Assembly (NCBI RefSeq): GCF_003057615.1
Contig: NZ_QAFW01000006.1
Location: 23,603 to 87,602, forward strand
Direction: 5' to 3'
DNA: 64,000 nucleotides
From: Metalysinibacillus jejuensis
GTDB lineage: Bacteria > Bacillota > Bacilli > Bacillales_A > Planococcaceae
The notes under the pieces were generated by a model that saw only the letters and a list, made by a program, of their open reading frames with translations, searched no databases and was not told the DNA's origin. Position 1 is the stretch's first letter. The number at the start of each line of letters is the position of its first letter. Position numbers and translations under genes: made by a program. Shown here in pieces: positions 19,010 to 27,510 of the stretch.

Positions 19010-20035
19010 TCATAAATAGTTTTGGAGCACTTGTTTATTTTTTTCTTTAAAACGTTCATTATGACTCGACACACGACCATTTTCACGAGCGGTAGGCTCA
19101 ATATATTGCTTCGCTAAATTCGCTGCATTTGCCGCATCATTAAAAGCGCTCGCAATTAAGTGGACTTTAGCTGGGTGCTTCACGATGTCGCCGCAAGCAA
19201 AAATACCGGCTACCGAGCTACTAGCATTGCCTTGTCCTTGAATGTAAAAATCATCATAACGTTCGAGCTGTATAGTTGCTTGATCAAGCAACGACGCATC
19301 GCGATTAAAACCATGGCTAATAATCACTTCGTCGACCGCTATTACTTCTGTCGTATCACCTTGCGTCAGCTCAACTTTTTCAATGCGCTGACCTGTAGCA
19401 TCAGCCATCAACTGTGTAATTACTGTCCGCTTCTTTTCAATAACACCAAGGCGAGCAAGTTCTTCTTTCATATGTTCATGGCCTGAAATTTCATCTTTAC
19501 GGTAACATAGCACAACGCTTTTAGCATGAGGCGCTAGTGTCACTGCCCAGTCAAGCGCAGCATTGCCGGCACCCGAAATCACAAGCTTTTTATCCTTATA
19601 TTTTTGTACAGACTGCACGACATATTGTAAATTGGTTACTTCATAACGCGTCGCCCCTTCAATTTCGAGAGTTAATGGCTGAATGATGCCACCACCGACT
19701 GCAATAATGACCGCTTTAGAATGAAAACTTGCGCCACTTGCTGTCGTCACAACGAAGTGATGTTCCTCAAATTTTTCGATATTGATAACGCGCTCATTTA
19801 AATGCACATCAGGCGAAAAATGTAAGCCTTGCGCGACAATGTCCTCAATGATTTCATAGCTTGGCTTAGGTGGAACCCCACCAATATCCCAAATGATTTT
19901 TTCAGGATAGACGTGCATTTTACCCCCTAATTTATCTTGAAATTCAATAATTTGTACTGACATGTCGCGTAACCCACTATAAAAGCTCGCAAACAATCCT
20001 GCGGGTCCTCCGCCAATAATCGTAATATCTTTCAT
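19010..20035 (-). CDS. Ferredoxin/flavodoxin--NADP+ reductase (TrxR-like type)
   Basis: A 341-residue flavoprotein of the bacterial ferredoxin-NADP reductase family that resembles thioredoxin reductase but lacks its redox CxxC. FAD motif GGGPAG at residues 8-13, NADPH motif GAGNAALDWA (about 155-165), and the C-terminal FAD contact GIFACGDIVKHPAKVHLIASAFNDAA. Relatives in Bacillus are YumC and YcgT. It transfers electrons between NADPH and ferredoxin or flavodoxin. A near-perfect Fur box just upstream implies induction under iron limitation, which favours a YcgT-like role. An AGGAGGTTAC ribosome site precedes the ATG. Confidence 0.85.
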   Translation of the reverse strand: MKDITIIGGGPAGLFASFYSGLRDMSVQIIEFQDKLGGKMHVYPEKIIWDIGGVPPKPSYEIIEDIVAQGLHFSPDVHLNERVINIEKFEEHHFVVTTASGASFHSKAVIIAVGGGIIQPLTLEIEGATRYEVTNLQYVVQSVQKYKDKKLVISGAGNAALDWAVTLAPHAKSVVLCYRKDEISGHEHMKEELARLGVIEKKRTVITQLMADATGQRIEKVELTQGDTTEVIAVDEVIISHGFNRDASLLDQATIQLERYDDFYIQGQGNASSSVAGIFACGDIVKHPAKVHLIASAFNDAANAANLAKQYIEPTARENGRVSSHNERFKEKNKQVLQNYL

Positions 20036-20072
20036 TCGTAACCTCCTGCATTCGTAATACCCTCATCTTATC

Positions 20073-20091
20073 GAAAATGAAAATCATTATC
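20073..20091 (-). promoter_or_regulatory. Fur box
   Basis: The 19 bases match the classical Fur 19-mer (GATAATGATAATCATTATC) at 17 positions. It lies 38 bases upstream of the reductase start and about 75 bases before the divergent GTPase gene, so it could affect either. Confidence 0.8.
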
Positions 20092-20164
20092 AACTAAAAT
20101 ATTTTTTATCGATAAGGATTGATGTTGGCAAAACGAGGGAATAATAAAAGGAAGGAGGTAACGC

Positions 20165-20752
20165 ATGAAAAAACAACTTTATTTTCACATCGTCGTTATC
20201 GGTCAAACAGGCGCCGGTAAATCCACATTAATTAATTATCTTACTGGGCAATCTTTACGCGCTACAGGTGTAGGCTTGCCTGTTACAGAGAAGGGGTTTC
20301 ATGCAACAGATGTACAGCTAGAAGATATGCACGTCACGCTAACGGATGCCTGGGGTATTGAACAAGGCAGACTCGAGGAATGGGAAAAATCATTTACGAA
20401 ATTTGCAAAAGCCACAACGATTGATTTAATTATTTATTGTATCGATGCGAGTAGGGCTCGTGTACAAACGACAGATCAGCGCATCATTAGCGCCTTGCTT
20501 GAACATTATCCGGTCGTAGCTGTCTTAACAAAATCCAATACGTTAAGCCAACAAGACATTCATAAAATGGCTGCACTCATTCCGTGTCGCACATTGGCCG
20601 TAAACAGTTTAGAAGAGCGCTATTATGATGGCTCACAAAGCGTGACCTATGGACGAAATCGCGTAATAAATGCGATTCGTACGTATTATCATGCACCCGT
20701 CGAAAAAAAGAAAAGCTTTTTAGGAGGGCTACGTTTTGGGAAAAACCACTGA
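20165..20752 (+). CDS. Small GTPase, first of a coupled pair
   Basis: A 195-residue TRAFAC-type G domain with P-loop GQTGAGKST (residues 13-21), a switch I segment ATGVGLPVTEKG, and G3 as DAWG. The G4 position reads TKSN, so the Asp that normally selects guanine (N/TKxD) is absent. There is no membrane segment; the C-terminus is basic (KKKSFLGGLRFGKNH). GGAAGGAGG precedes the ATG. The downstream GTPase starts inside its last codons, so both are made together. Cellular role unknown; it could pair with or regulate the second GTPase. Confidence 0.7.
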   Translation: MKKQLYFHIVVIGQTGAGKSTLINYLTGQSLRATGVGLPVTEKGFHATDVQLEDMHVTLTDAWGIEQGRLEEWEKSFTKFAKATTIDLIIYCIDASRARVQTTDQRIISALLEHYPVVAVLTKSNTLSQQDIHKMAALIPCRTLAVNSLEERYYDGSQSVTYGRNRVINAIRTYYHAPVEKKKSFLGGLRFGKNH

Positions 20753-21845
20753 TATTATTGTCAATCAAGCTGTAGAAAAAGCGATGGCAGGTTTTTTAGA
20801 AGAACAAGAAAAAACGAATATTTTAGTTGTAGGGGCTACAGGCTCAGGTAAAAGTACGTTAGTTAACCGCGTATTCCAAGTTGATTTTGCGAACACCGGG
20901 GTAGGTACACCTGTCACACAAGCCACTACAAAATATGAAATTGATGAATTTCCGATTACGTTATTTGATACGAAGGGCTATGAGATTGCGACAGATGAGC
21001 ATCAACGATTTACAGAGGAAATGACAAATTATATGCACGATGCTACCCAACCCGTAGAAGCACAAATTCATATGGTATGGTATTGCATTGCAGCAAGCGG
21101 TCACCGTATTACGCCGATGGATATTACGATGCTTAAAAAATTTAGAGCGACTAATAAACCGATCTGTGTCGTATTTACTAAATGCGATATCGCTTCTGTA
21201 GAAACGGTAGACACATTAATGAATGTAATCGCAGAAGAGGGCTTCGCAAGCTTTGCTGTTTCGTATAAATTACCGCTTCAGCTACCACAGCTTATCGAAT
21301 GGACATACAACCATTTGGATACGGCAGTCCGCTTTTCATTTTTACGTGCACAACAAGTAGATGTAACGTTAAAGCGTGAAGAAATAAATAAAGCGATTCG
21401 CCAACACGCCAGCGTCTCATTCGGTGTAGGCTTTACACCGATTCCCTTTGCAGATGGCCCCATTTTACTTGCCAATCAAGGCGTAATGATTAATCGTATT
21501 TTAAAAGGTTACGGCTTAGACGGTTTATTTAGTAATTTTGAAAGTTTAATCGGCACACTCGGTATAGGTGAGATTGTATCGCAGCTTGGTCGCTATCTTG
21601 TCGCACAAGTATTAAAGTTCGTTCCGGGTGTTGGTACGCTTGCAGGTGGCGTCATTAATGGCTCAGTAGCTACTTCTATAACTATCGCTTTAGGTTTAAC
21701 CGTTTCAGAAATTAGTTACCGCGTAGCACTCGCTAAGCTACAAGACGAAAACTTAGATGTGGAAAGTTACATGAAAAATAATATTCCACTCGATGAAATT
21801 AAAGGCTTATTTGAGAAGTTTGTCAAAGAGGAATTAAAAAAATAA
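20736..21845 (+). CDS. GTPase with C-terminal DUF697-like domain, second of a coupled pair
   Basis: A 369-residue protein: G domain (about 25-185) with P-loop GATGSGKST, switch I NTGVGTPVTQ, G3 DTKG and G4 TKCD, all intact; then a region with PIPFADGPILLANQGVMINRI typical of DUF697/YcjF-like domains and glycine-rich hydrophobic helices (about 275-335) that may insert into or lie on the membrane. The start is TTG at 20736, 7 bases after TAGGAGGG and overlapping the first GTPase by 17 bases. The switch I sequence is shared with the upstream gene, so the two are paralogues. Role unknown; membrane remodelling or stress response is inference from the family. Confidence 0.75.
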   Translation: MGKTTDIIVNQAVEKAMAGFLEEQEKTNILVVGATGSGKSTLVNRVFQVDFANTGVGTPVTQATTKYEIDEFPITLFDTKGYEIATDEHQRFTEEMTNYMHDATQPVEAQIHMVWYCIAASGHRITPMDITMLKKFRATNKPICVVFTKCDIASVETVDTLMNVIAEEGFASFAVSYKLPLQLPQLIEWTYNHLDTAVRFSFLRAQQVDVTLKREEINKAIRQHASVSFGVGFTPIPFADGPILLANQGVMINRILKGYGLDGLFSNFESLIGTLGIGEIVSQLGRYLVAQVLKFVPGVGTLAGGVINGSVATSITIALGLTVSEISYRVALAKLQDENLDVESYMKNNIPLDEIKGLFEKFVKEELKK

Positions 21846-21881
21846 ACAACGGCGACGGCAATTAAGCTGTCGCTGTTGTTT
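21844..21881. terminator. Bidirectional terminator between the GTPase pair and the BASS transporter gene
   Basis: Arms AACAACGGCGAC / GTCGCTGTTGTT (one G-T pair) shared by converging genes; it includes the last codons of the BASS gene. Confidence 0.75.
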
Positions 21882-22812
21882 GTAGCGGTGGTTTCGTTAA
21901 TTTACTGAAAGTAGAAGCTAAAATTTGTTGGAATAGCATACCGAACACGACCGGCATAGCAACTTTGGCAGGGAAGTAACTCGTAGCAATTACTACGCCT
22001 ACTGAGATATTACGCATACCGCCAATAAACATAAAGGTTGTCGCCACATCAGGTTGCTTTTTGTAAAGTAAACGCCCTGCAACATATGCGAAGGTGTAGC
22101 CCGTTACCGATACGAGCAATACGGTCGCAATGATACCTGCTAGCTCCCGTGTAGGCTCTTTAATATACGGAGAAATCGCGCTACCATTAATAAAGACGAC
22201 AGCAAATAAAGCTAACTTCGAAAAAGGGGCTAATTTAGGCGACCATTGCGTTTGAATGCGCCCTTTCGTTACTTCATTTAACACAATACCAAGCAACGTC
22301 GGAAGGACAATCATCCATAATAAATCAATGAGTAGCCCTGCCGTATTTACTTCAATTGCAGCACCTACAATAATATGGAGTAATGTTGGCATAATAATTG
22401 GCGCAAGCAATGTATCAATTAAAATAATGGCTAACGCAAGTGGTAAATTGCCTTTACAAACTGTAACCCATATAACACTCGTTACGCCTGTAGGTACAGC
22501 TACCGCCATCACAAATCCTACCGTTAACATAGCATCATTAAATAATGTTATTGCCACTATGTAGGCAAAGAGTGGCATAAGGATATGCAAAAAAGCGATG
22601 CTTAGTAAAATGGTTTTAGGATAACGCGTAAAAACTTTTACGTCGCGCGCACGCATGCCGAGGCTCCCGACAAATGTCATAAAAGCAAAGAGCCAAGGGA
22701 CGGCAAATAAATAATTTTCACCAAGGGTATGAAGCGCAACCCCTAGCAGTAAACTTAGTGGTGTTAACAGCGCAATATACTTTTGCAAGAAAACGTTTAA
22801 TGTAGCTGTCAT
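21862..22812 (-). CDS. Bile acid:sodium symporter (BASS) family transporter
   Basis: A 316-residue integral membrane protein with about 9-10 helices. The BASS landmarks are the early AFMTFVGSLGMRARD segment, the central AVPTGVTSVIWV sodium-site helix crossing, and GGMRNISVGVVIA near the C-terminus. Bacterial members carry small organic acids such as pantoate or 2-keto acids rather than bile acids; Bacillus YocS is the nearest familiar name. The substrate cannot be read from sequence. It is transcribed alone, and the terminator of the upstream GIY-YIG gene sits between the two genes. Confidence 0.82.
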   Translation of the reverse strand: MTATLNVFLQKYIALLTPLSLLLGVALHTLGENYLFAVPWLFAFMTFVGSLGMRARDVKVFTRYPKTILLSIAFLHILMPLFAYIVAITLFNDAMLTVGFVMAVAVPTGVTSVIWVTVCKGNLPLALAIILIDTLLAPIIMPTLLHIIVGAAIEVNTAGLLIDLLWMIVLPTLLGIVLNEVTKGRIQTQWSPKLAPFSKLALFAVVFINGSAISPYIKEPTRELAGIIATVLLVSVTGYTFAYVAGRLLYKKQPDVATTFMFIGGMRNISVGVVIATSYFPAKVAMPVVFGMLFQQILASTFSKLTKPPLQTTATA

Positions 22813-22831
22813 TATAGTCCTTCTTTCTGTT

Positions 22832-22862
22832 GAAAAAAAGATGCCCTAAAAGGACATCTTAA
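22832..22862 (-). terminator. Terminator of the GIY-YIG gene
   Basis: AAGATGTCC / GGGCATCTT arms around a TTTTA loop, then T-run on the minus strand. Confidence 0.75.
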
Positions 22863-23233
22863 TCACGATAAAATACTTTATCAATATTATATTTCGCTTT
22901 TAACGTGTTGATCGCATACGTTTCGTAAATTTCACGTTCCATCGGTGTTTCGACTTCAAACACTTCGATTTTATGAATTTCGTCACGGTGCTTCACCATT
23001 AAACCATTGTCGTTAAAATGCTTTTTAATACGTTGGCGTAATTTACGTGCCTTACCTACAAATAATAGCTCGTTATCTTCGTTGAAAAACATAAAGATAC
23101 CGCCTTTTTCACGGCTAATTTTATCTAAATCAATGAAGCCATAGACCGGTGTAATCGGCACGTCGCCCTCTTGTAGCTTCTGTTCACGTTGACGAATTAC
23201 TAAATCTGGTTTTGGTAGTTCAATTTTAATCAT
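22859..23233 (-). CDS. GIY-YIG-like nuclease domain protein
   Basis: A 124-residue protein. Residues 45-95 read GIFMFFNEDNELLFVGKA then an RQRIKKHF helix, matching the GIY-(10-11)-YIG fold of UvrC-type endonucleases (GVY...YVGKA). The classical tyrosines are replaced: the first is Phe (GIF) and the second is LFVG, while the helix Arg is kept. A Glu-rich C-terminus (METPMEREIYETYAIN) could supply the metal-binding Glu. It may be a weak nuclease or a nucleic-acid-binding remnant. It is monocistronic with a terminator, and AAAAGATG precedes the ATG. Confidence 0.7.
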   Translation of the reverse strand: MIKIELPKPDLVIRQREQKLQEGDVPITPVYGFIDLDKISREKGGIFMFFNEDNELLFVGKARKLRQRIKKHFNDNGLMVKHRDEIHKIEVFEVETPMEREIYETYAINTLKAKYNIDKVFYRD

Positions 23234-23298
23234 CTTTTCACGTCCTCATTCTTTACTAAAGGTATATGCTACCATAAAAAACAGGAGAAAGCTATGCA

Positions 23299-23327
23299 TT
23301 GCAATAAAATACCCCGCGTGCTATTAT
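23299..23327 (+). promoter_or_regulatory. Promoter of the SAM riboswitch-metA transcript
   Basis: TTGCAA, 17-base spacer, TATTAT, about 18 bases before the aptamer. Confidence 0.65.
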
Positions 23328-23344
23328 AGCAATAATCTAAATAT

Positions 23345-23481
23345 TCTTATCGAGAGAAGCCGAGGGACAGGCCCTAAGACGCTTCAGCAACCTCTTGCTT
23401 AGGCAAGAAAGGTGCTAATTCCTATGAGATAAGAGAGGCTAGCATCGACACTCTCATTCTCACAAAGAATGAGGGTTTTTT
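23345..23481 (+). ncRNA. SAM-I (S-box) riboswitch with terminator
   Basis: Aptamer about 23345-23435: P1 arms CTTATC (23346-23351) and GATAAG (23428-23433), the conserved core GAGAGAAGCCGAGGGA, GCTTCAGCAACCT, and AAGGTGCTAATTCC. The expression platform is the hairpin CTCATTCT/AGAATGAG followed by GGTTTTTTT (to 23481). In the family SAM binding favours the terminator, so metA is shut off when SAM is plentiful. Confidence 0.95.
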
Positions 23482-23508
23482 TATTACTTAGGAGAGGAAG
23501 ACTGCACA

Positions 23509-24417
23509 ATGCCTATTAACATCCCAAAAAACTTGCCTGTAGGTGAGCACCTACGCGCTGAGAAGATCTTCGCTATGGAAGCGGAGCGCGCTTCTACACA
23601 AAATATTCGCCCATTAAATATTATTATTTTAAATTTAATGCCTGAAAAAGAAAAAGCCGAACTTCAGCTACTGCGCCTATTAGGCAATACGCCGCTTCAA
23701 GTAAATATTACGTTTTTAAACACTGCAACCTACGTATCAAAAAATATTAGTAAATCACATCTCGATGCGTTTTATACGACGTTTGATGAGATTAAACATA
23801 AACGCTATGACGGCATGATTATTACAGGCGCGCCTGTCGAAAAATTAGCGTTTGAAGATGTTGATTATTGGCAAGAAATGCAGCAAATTATGGACTGGTC
23901 CGAAACTAATGTCACAAGCGTGCTCCATATTTGTTGGGGTGCTCAAGCTGCACTTTATCATTATTACGGTATTGGCAAATACGAACTAGCCGAGAAATGT
24001 TCAGGCGTGTATGGCCATGTCATTACAGATGTTACCCATGACTTAGTACGTGGCTTTAGTGATGTCTTTACGGCCCCTCACTCGCGCCATACTTCTGTAT
24101 CTATCGACGAAGTACGTCAGCATCCCGATTTAGAATTATTATCCTACTCTGATGAAGTCGGCGTATTTATTGTGGCATCGAAAAATCACCGCAACATTAT
24201 GGTGACAGGTCACTTAGAGTATGATGCACATACATTAGCGGAAGAGTACGAACGTGACGTTGCGAAGGGCTTGAATCCCGCGGTACCTGCGCACTACTTC
24301 CCAAATGATGACCCGACGAAAACACCACAAAACACGTGGCGTGCTCATACGCATTTATTGTTTTCAAACTGGCTAAATTATTATGTTTATCAATTAACGC
24401 CTTACGATTGGGCATAA
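23509..24417 (+). CDS. metA: Homoserine O-acetyltransferase (MetA family)
   Basis: First committed step of methionine synthesis: acyl transfer to homoserine. Its 302 residues carry the MetA catalytic set: Cys142 (HICWGAQ), His235 and Glu237 (TGHLEYD). Residue 111 is Glu (ITGAPVEKL). In this family Glu111 gives acetyl-CoA specificity, whereas Gly111 of Escherichia coli MetA gives succinyl-CoA, so the product is predicted to be O-acetylhomoserine despite databases often naming the family succinyltransferase. AGGAGAGGAAG precedes the ATG. It is monocistronic, under the SAM-I riboswitch. Confidence 0.94.
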   Translation: MPINIPKNLPVGEHLRAEKIFAMEAERASTQNIRPLNIIILNLMPEKEKAELQLLRLLGNTPLQVNITFLNTATYVSKNISKSHLDAFYTTFDEIKHKRYDGMIITGAPVEKLAFEDVDYWQEMQQIMDWSETNVTSVLHICWGAQAALYHYYGIGKYELAEKCSGVYGHVITDVTHDLVRGFSDVFTAPHSRHTSVSIDEVRQHPDLELLSYSDEVGVFIVASKNHRNIMVTGHLEYDAHTLAEEYERDVAKGLNPAVPAHYFPNDDPTKTPQNTWRAHTHLLFSNWLNYYVYQLTPYDWA

Positions 24418-24454
24418 AAAAGTAAAACGTGATTCGCTCACGTTTTACTTTTTA
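24416..24454. terminator. Bidirectional terminator between metA and the HesB-like gene
   Basis: Perfect 16-bp arms (AAAAAGTAAAACGTGA and complement) around TTCGC, T-rich on both strands. Confidence 0.9.
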
Positions 24455-24736
24455 TTTATAAGTGTACGTTAATTCATCATTCGTATCGACAGCGACATAG
24501 AGGTCATGTTCATTAAAAAACCAAAGGTCATCTTGTTCGATAAAATACGTCACGCCGTCAATCTGTGTTTTAGCACCGCTATGGAGCGGCTCGTCACGTG
24601 TCATGCCGATTGAAAAACCTTCGTGAAATGGACTCGAGCCGCCATATCGTGCATAAAAGCGAATCGTATCGCCCGCTTCGACTTCCATCTCTTCTACAAA
24701 CCATGCTTTAGCATCATCGTTTATAATAATTTGCAT
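24452..24736 (-). CDS. yneR: HesB/IscA-like fold protein, YneR type
   Basis: A 94-residue protein of the HesB-like domain family (TIRFYARYGGSSPFHEGFSIGM then ITYFIEQDDLWFF), which lacks the three conserved Cys of true A-type iron-sulfur carriers, so a carrier function is unlikely. The start is the ATG at 24736 with GGAGTGAAGAA; the longer open frame overlaps plsY without a ribosome site. It follows plsY by 10 bases. Gene order yneR-plsY-parE-parC is that of Bacillus subtilis. Function unknown. Confidence 0.8.
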   Translation of the reverse strand: MQIIINDDAKAWFVEEMEVEAGDTIRFYARYGGSSPFHEGFSIGMTRDEPLHSGAKTQIDGVTYFIEQDDLWFFNEHDLYVAVDTNDELTYTYK

Positions 24737-24746
24737 TTCTTCACTC

Positions 24747-25352
24747 CTATAACCATTTGACTTTTGGTTCCGTACCATTTTTAATCCGACCAATGTTAGC
24801 ACGGTGACGCACCATAATAAAGCTAAACAAAAAGAAGATTAAAATAAATAAGGCATAATCGCCTGTAACAAAATAATAAATGATACTGTAAATTAAAGCG
24901 ACTGAAGCGGCTACCATCGAAGTTAAACTTACCATCTTAGAAATTTTTAACGTTGTGAAAAACACAACGAATAAGATCAAAAATAATACAGGTGCATACC
25001 CTAACACAACACCAGCAGAGGTTGCCACAGCTTTACCCCCACGAAAACCTGCAAATACAGGAAACATATGGCCAACAACTGCAATAATACCTAGCAGTAG
25101 CGGATGTACTCCGGTGTTTGAGAACAAAGGAATCGCGGGTAATAACACAGCAGCTGTCCCTTTTAAGACATCCATAATTGTTACAACGAGCCCTGCTTTT
25201 TTACCTAAAATACGAAAGGTATTGGTGGCGCCTAAATTGCCGCTACCATGTTCACGAATATCCGTATTAAAAAACAATCGTCCAATCCATAAACCTGACG
25301 GGATTGAACCGATAACATATGCACTAATGAGCACAAGAACTAAATTTACCAT
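24747..25352 (-). CDS. plsY: Glycerol-3-phosphate acyltransferase PlsY
   Basis: A membrane acyltransferase of 201 residues that uses acyl-phosphate from PlsX to acylate glycerol-3-phosphate, the first step in phospholipid synthesis. It has about five membrane helices. The cytoplasmic-loop motifs are visible: [24 protein letters not shown] (phosphate loop) and [13 protein letters not shown]. An AGGAGTTTTCT ribosome site precedes the ATG. It is divergent from parE, with about 200 bases of shared control region. Confidence 0.95.
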   Translation of the reverse strand: MVNLVLVLISAYVIGSIPSGLWIGRLFFNTDIREHGSGNLGATNTFRILGKKAGLVVTIMDVLKGTAAVLLPAIPLFSNTGVHPLLLGIIAVVGHMFPVFAGFRGGKAVATSAGVVLGYAPVLFLILFVVFFTTLKISKMVSLTSMVAASVALIYSIIYYFVTGDYALFILIFFLFSFIMVRHRANIGRIKNGTEPKVKWL

Positions 25353-25524
25353 AGAAAACTCCTTTATTATGACGTGGTACTAAAAACTATTGTAAGCTAC
25401 CAACTGCATTCTGAAAAGATGATAAGTGTAACTTCTCTCAGCGTATTTTGCTAAAATGGGGAAGTATGCGATTTTCATTGACTAATACGCAATGAGGGAT
25501 TACGATTAATTGTAGGATTTAACA

Positions 25525-25538
25525 AGAACGAACGTTCT
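25525..25538 (+). promoter_or_regulatory. LexA (DinR)-type SOS box before parE
   Basis: AGAAC-GAAC-GTTCT fits the Gram-positive SOS core GAAC-N4-GTTC (consensus CGAACN4GTTCG) apart from the outermost bases, 17 bases before the parE start. As I recall, parE is a LexA target in Bacillus subtilis, which would fit. Confidence 0.6.
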
Positions 25539-25555
25539 CTTTTGGAGGGATTTTT

Positions 25556-27508
25556 TTGACAACAACTTATAATGAAGATGATATTCAAGTACTCGAGGGG
25601 TTAGAAGCTGTACGTAAACGCCCGGGGATGTACATCGGTTCAACCGATAATCGCGGGCTCCATCACCTCGTATATGAAATTTTAGATAACGCTGTCGATG
25701 AGGCACTCGCAGGTTTTGGAGATCGCATTGTCGTTACCATTTTAAAAGACCAAAGCATCTTGGTACGCGATTACGGTCGCGGAATGCCAGTTGGTATGCA
25801 TAAATTAGGAAAACCCACACCAGAAGTTATTTTAACAGTACTGCATGCGGGAGGTAAATTCGGGCAGGGTGGTTATAAAACGAGTGGTGGTTTACACGGC
25901 GTTGGTTCGTCTGTTGTAAATGCACTATCTCGTTTTTTAACGGTTACAATTTATCGCGACGGCCAAATTTACGAACAACGCTTTGAAAATGGAGGCAAGC
26001 CTGTTACTACATTAGAAATTAAAGGAAAAACACGTGAGACAGGTACAGCCATTCACTTCTTACCAGATGATACGATTTTTTCAACGACTAAGTACCATTA
26101 CGATACGCTTGCTGAACGCTTACGCGAATCTGCTTTTTTATTAAAAGGCTTAAAAATCGAGCTTATTGACGAGCGCGGTGAAGAACCGAAGCATGATATT
26201 TTTTATTATGAAAATGGTATTGAAGCTTTCGTAGAATATTTAAACGAAGAAAAGGACACACTGCATCCTGTTCGTTATGTAGAAGGTGAGCATCATGCTA
26301 TCGAAGTAGAGTTTGCTTTTCAGTATAATGACGGCTATGCAGAAACCATTTTATCTTTTGTTAACAATGTGCGCACACGTGATGGCGGCACGCATGAAAC
26401 AGGTGCAAAAGCGGCTATGACACGTGTGTTTAATGAATATGCACGTAAAATTGGGCTGCTCAAAGAAAAAGACAAAAATTTAGACGGTGCAGATATCCGC
26501 GAAGGGTTATGTGCGATTGTTTCTGTGCGCATCCCTGAAAACATTTTACAATTTGAAGGACAAACGAAAAGTAAGCTCGGTACATCTGAAGCGCGTTCAG
26601 CTGTAGATACCGTCGTTGCCGAACAAGTACTTTATGTACTCGAAGAAAACGCCGAACTATCTGCTTCCTTAGTTCGTAAAGCCATTCGTGCGCAACAAGT
26701 GCGTGAAGCAGCGCGCAAAGCTCGCGAAGATGCACGAAGCGGGAAGAAAAACAAAAAATCCACCTTATTATCAGGTAAATTAACACCAGCACAGTCTAAA
26801 AACGCGGCAAAAAACGAGCTGTACTTAGTCGAAGGTGACTCCGCTGGGGGTTCAGCAAAACAAGGGCGAGACCGCACATTCCAAGCGATTTTACCATTGC
26901 GTGGTAAAGTCATTAATACCGAAAAAGCTAAGCTTGAAGACATCATGAAAAACGAAGAGATTTCAACGATCATTCATACGATTGGTGCTGGCGTTGGTAG
27001 CGACTTCTCCCTAGAGGATGCCGCCTACGACAAAATTGTCATTATGACCGATGCCGATACTGACGGCGCGCATATTCAAGTATTATTACTTACTTTTTTC
27101 TACCGTTATATGCGTCCGCTTATTGAAGCTGGGAAAGTATATATCGCCTTACCGCCCCTTTATAAAGTGAGTAAAGGTAGCGGCAAAAAAGAAGTGTTCA
27201 TGTATGCTTGGACCGAACGCGACCTTGATGCGGCGATTAAGAAAATTGGCAAAGGTTATGTCATTCAGCGTTATAAAGGTTTAGGGGAAATGAATGCCTC
27301 TCAGCTTTGGGAAACGACAATGGACCCTGCAAGTCGTACTTTAATTCGCGTCCGCATTGAAGATGGTGCGCGTGCCGAGCGACGTGTGACGACATTGATG
27401 GGTGATAAAGTAGAGCCTCGTCGTAAATGGATTGAAGCGAATGTAGACTTTGGCATGGAAGATGATGCTAACATTCTCGAAAATGAATTCATTAGTGAGG
27501 AGGACTAA
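25556..27508 (+). CDS. parE: DNA topoisomerase IV subunit B
   Basis: ATPase subunit of topoisomerase IV, which unlinks daughter chromosomes. Its 650 residues show the GHKL ATP site ([38 protein letters not shown]), the transducer domain, and the Toprim region with [15 protein letters not shown] and [11 protein letters not shown]. Length and the [14 protein letters not shown] linker distinguish ParE from GyrB in a context next to parC and plsY. The start is TTG at 25556 with GGAGGG 6 bases upstream. parC follows after 2 bases. Confidence 0.96.
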   Translation: MTTTYNEDDIQVLEGLEAVRKRPGMYIGSTDNRGLHHLVYEILDNAVDEALAGFGDRIVVTILKDQSILVRDYGRGMPVGMHKLGKPTPEVILTVLHAGGKFGQGGYKTSGGLHGVGSSVVNALSRFLTVTIYRDGQIYEQRFENGGKPVTTLEIKGKTRETGTAIHFLPDDTIFSTTKYHYDTLAERLRESAFLLKGLKIELIDERGEEPKHDIFYYENGIEAFVEYLNEEKDTLHPVRYVEGEHHAIEVEFAFQYNDGYAETILSFVNNVRTRDGGTHETGAKAAMTRVFNEYARKIGLLKEKDKNLDGADIREGLCAIVSVRIPENILQFEGQTKSKLGTSEARSAVDTVVAEQVLYVLEENAELSASLVRKAIRAQQVREAARKAREDARSGKKNKKSTLLSGKLTPAQSKNAAKNELYLVEGDSAGGSAKQGRDRTFQAILPLRGKVINTEKAKLEDIMKNEEISTIIHTIGAGVGSDFSLEDAAYDKIVIMTDADTDGAHIQVLLLTFFYRYMRPLIEAGKVYIALPPLYKVSKGSGKKEVFMYAWTERDLDAAIKKIGKGYVIQRYKGLGEMNASQLWETTMDPASRTLIRVRIEDGARAERRVTTLMGDKVEPRRKWIEANVDFGMEDDANILENEFISEED

Positions 27509-27510
27509 TT

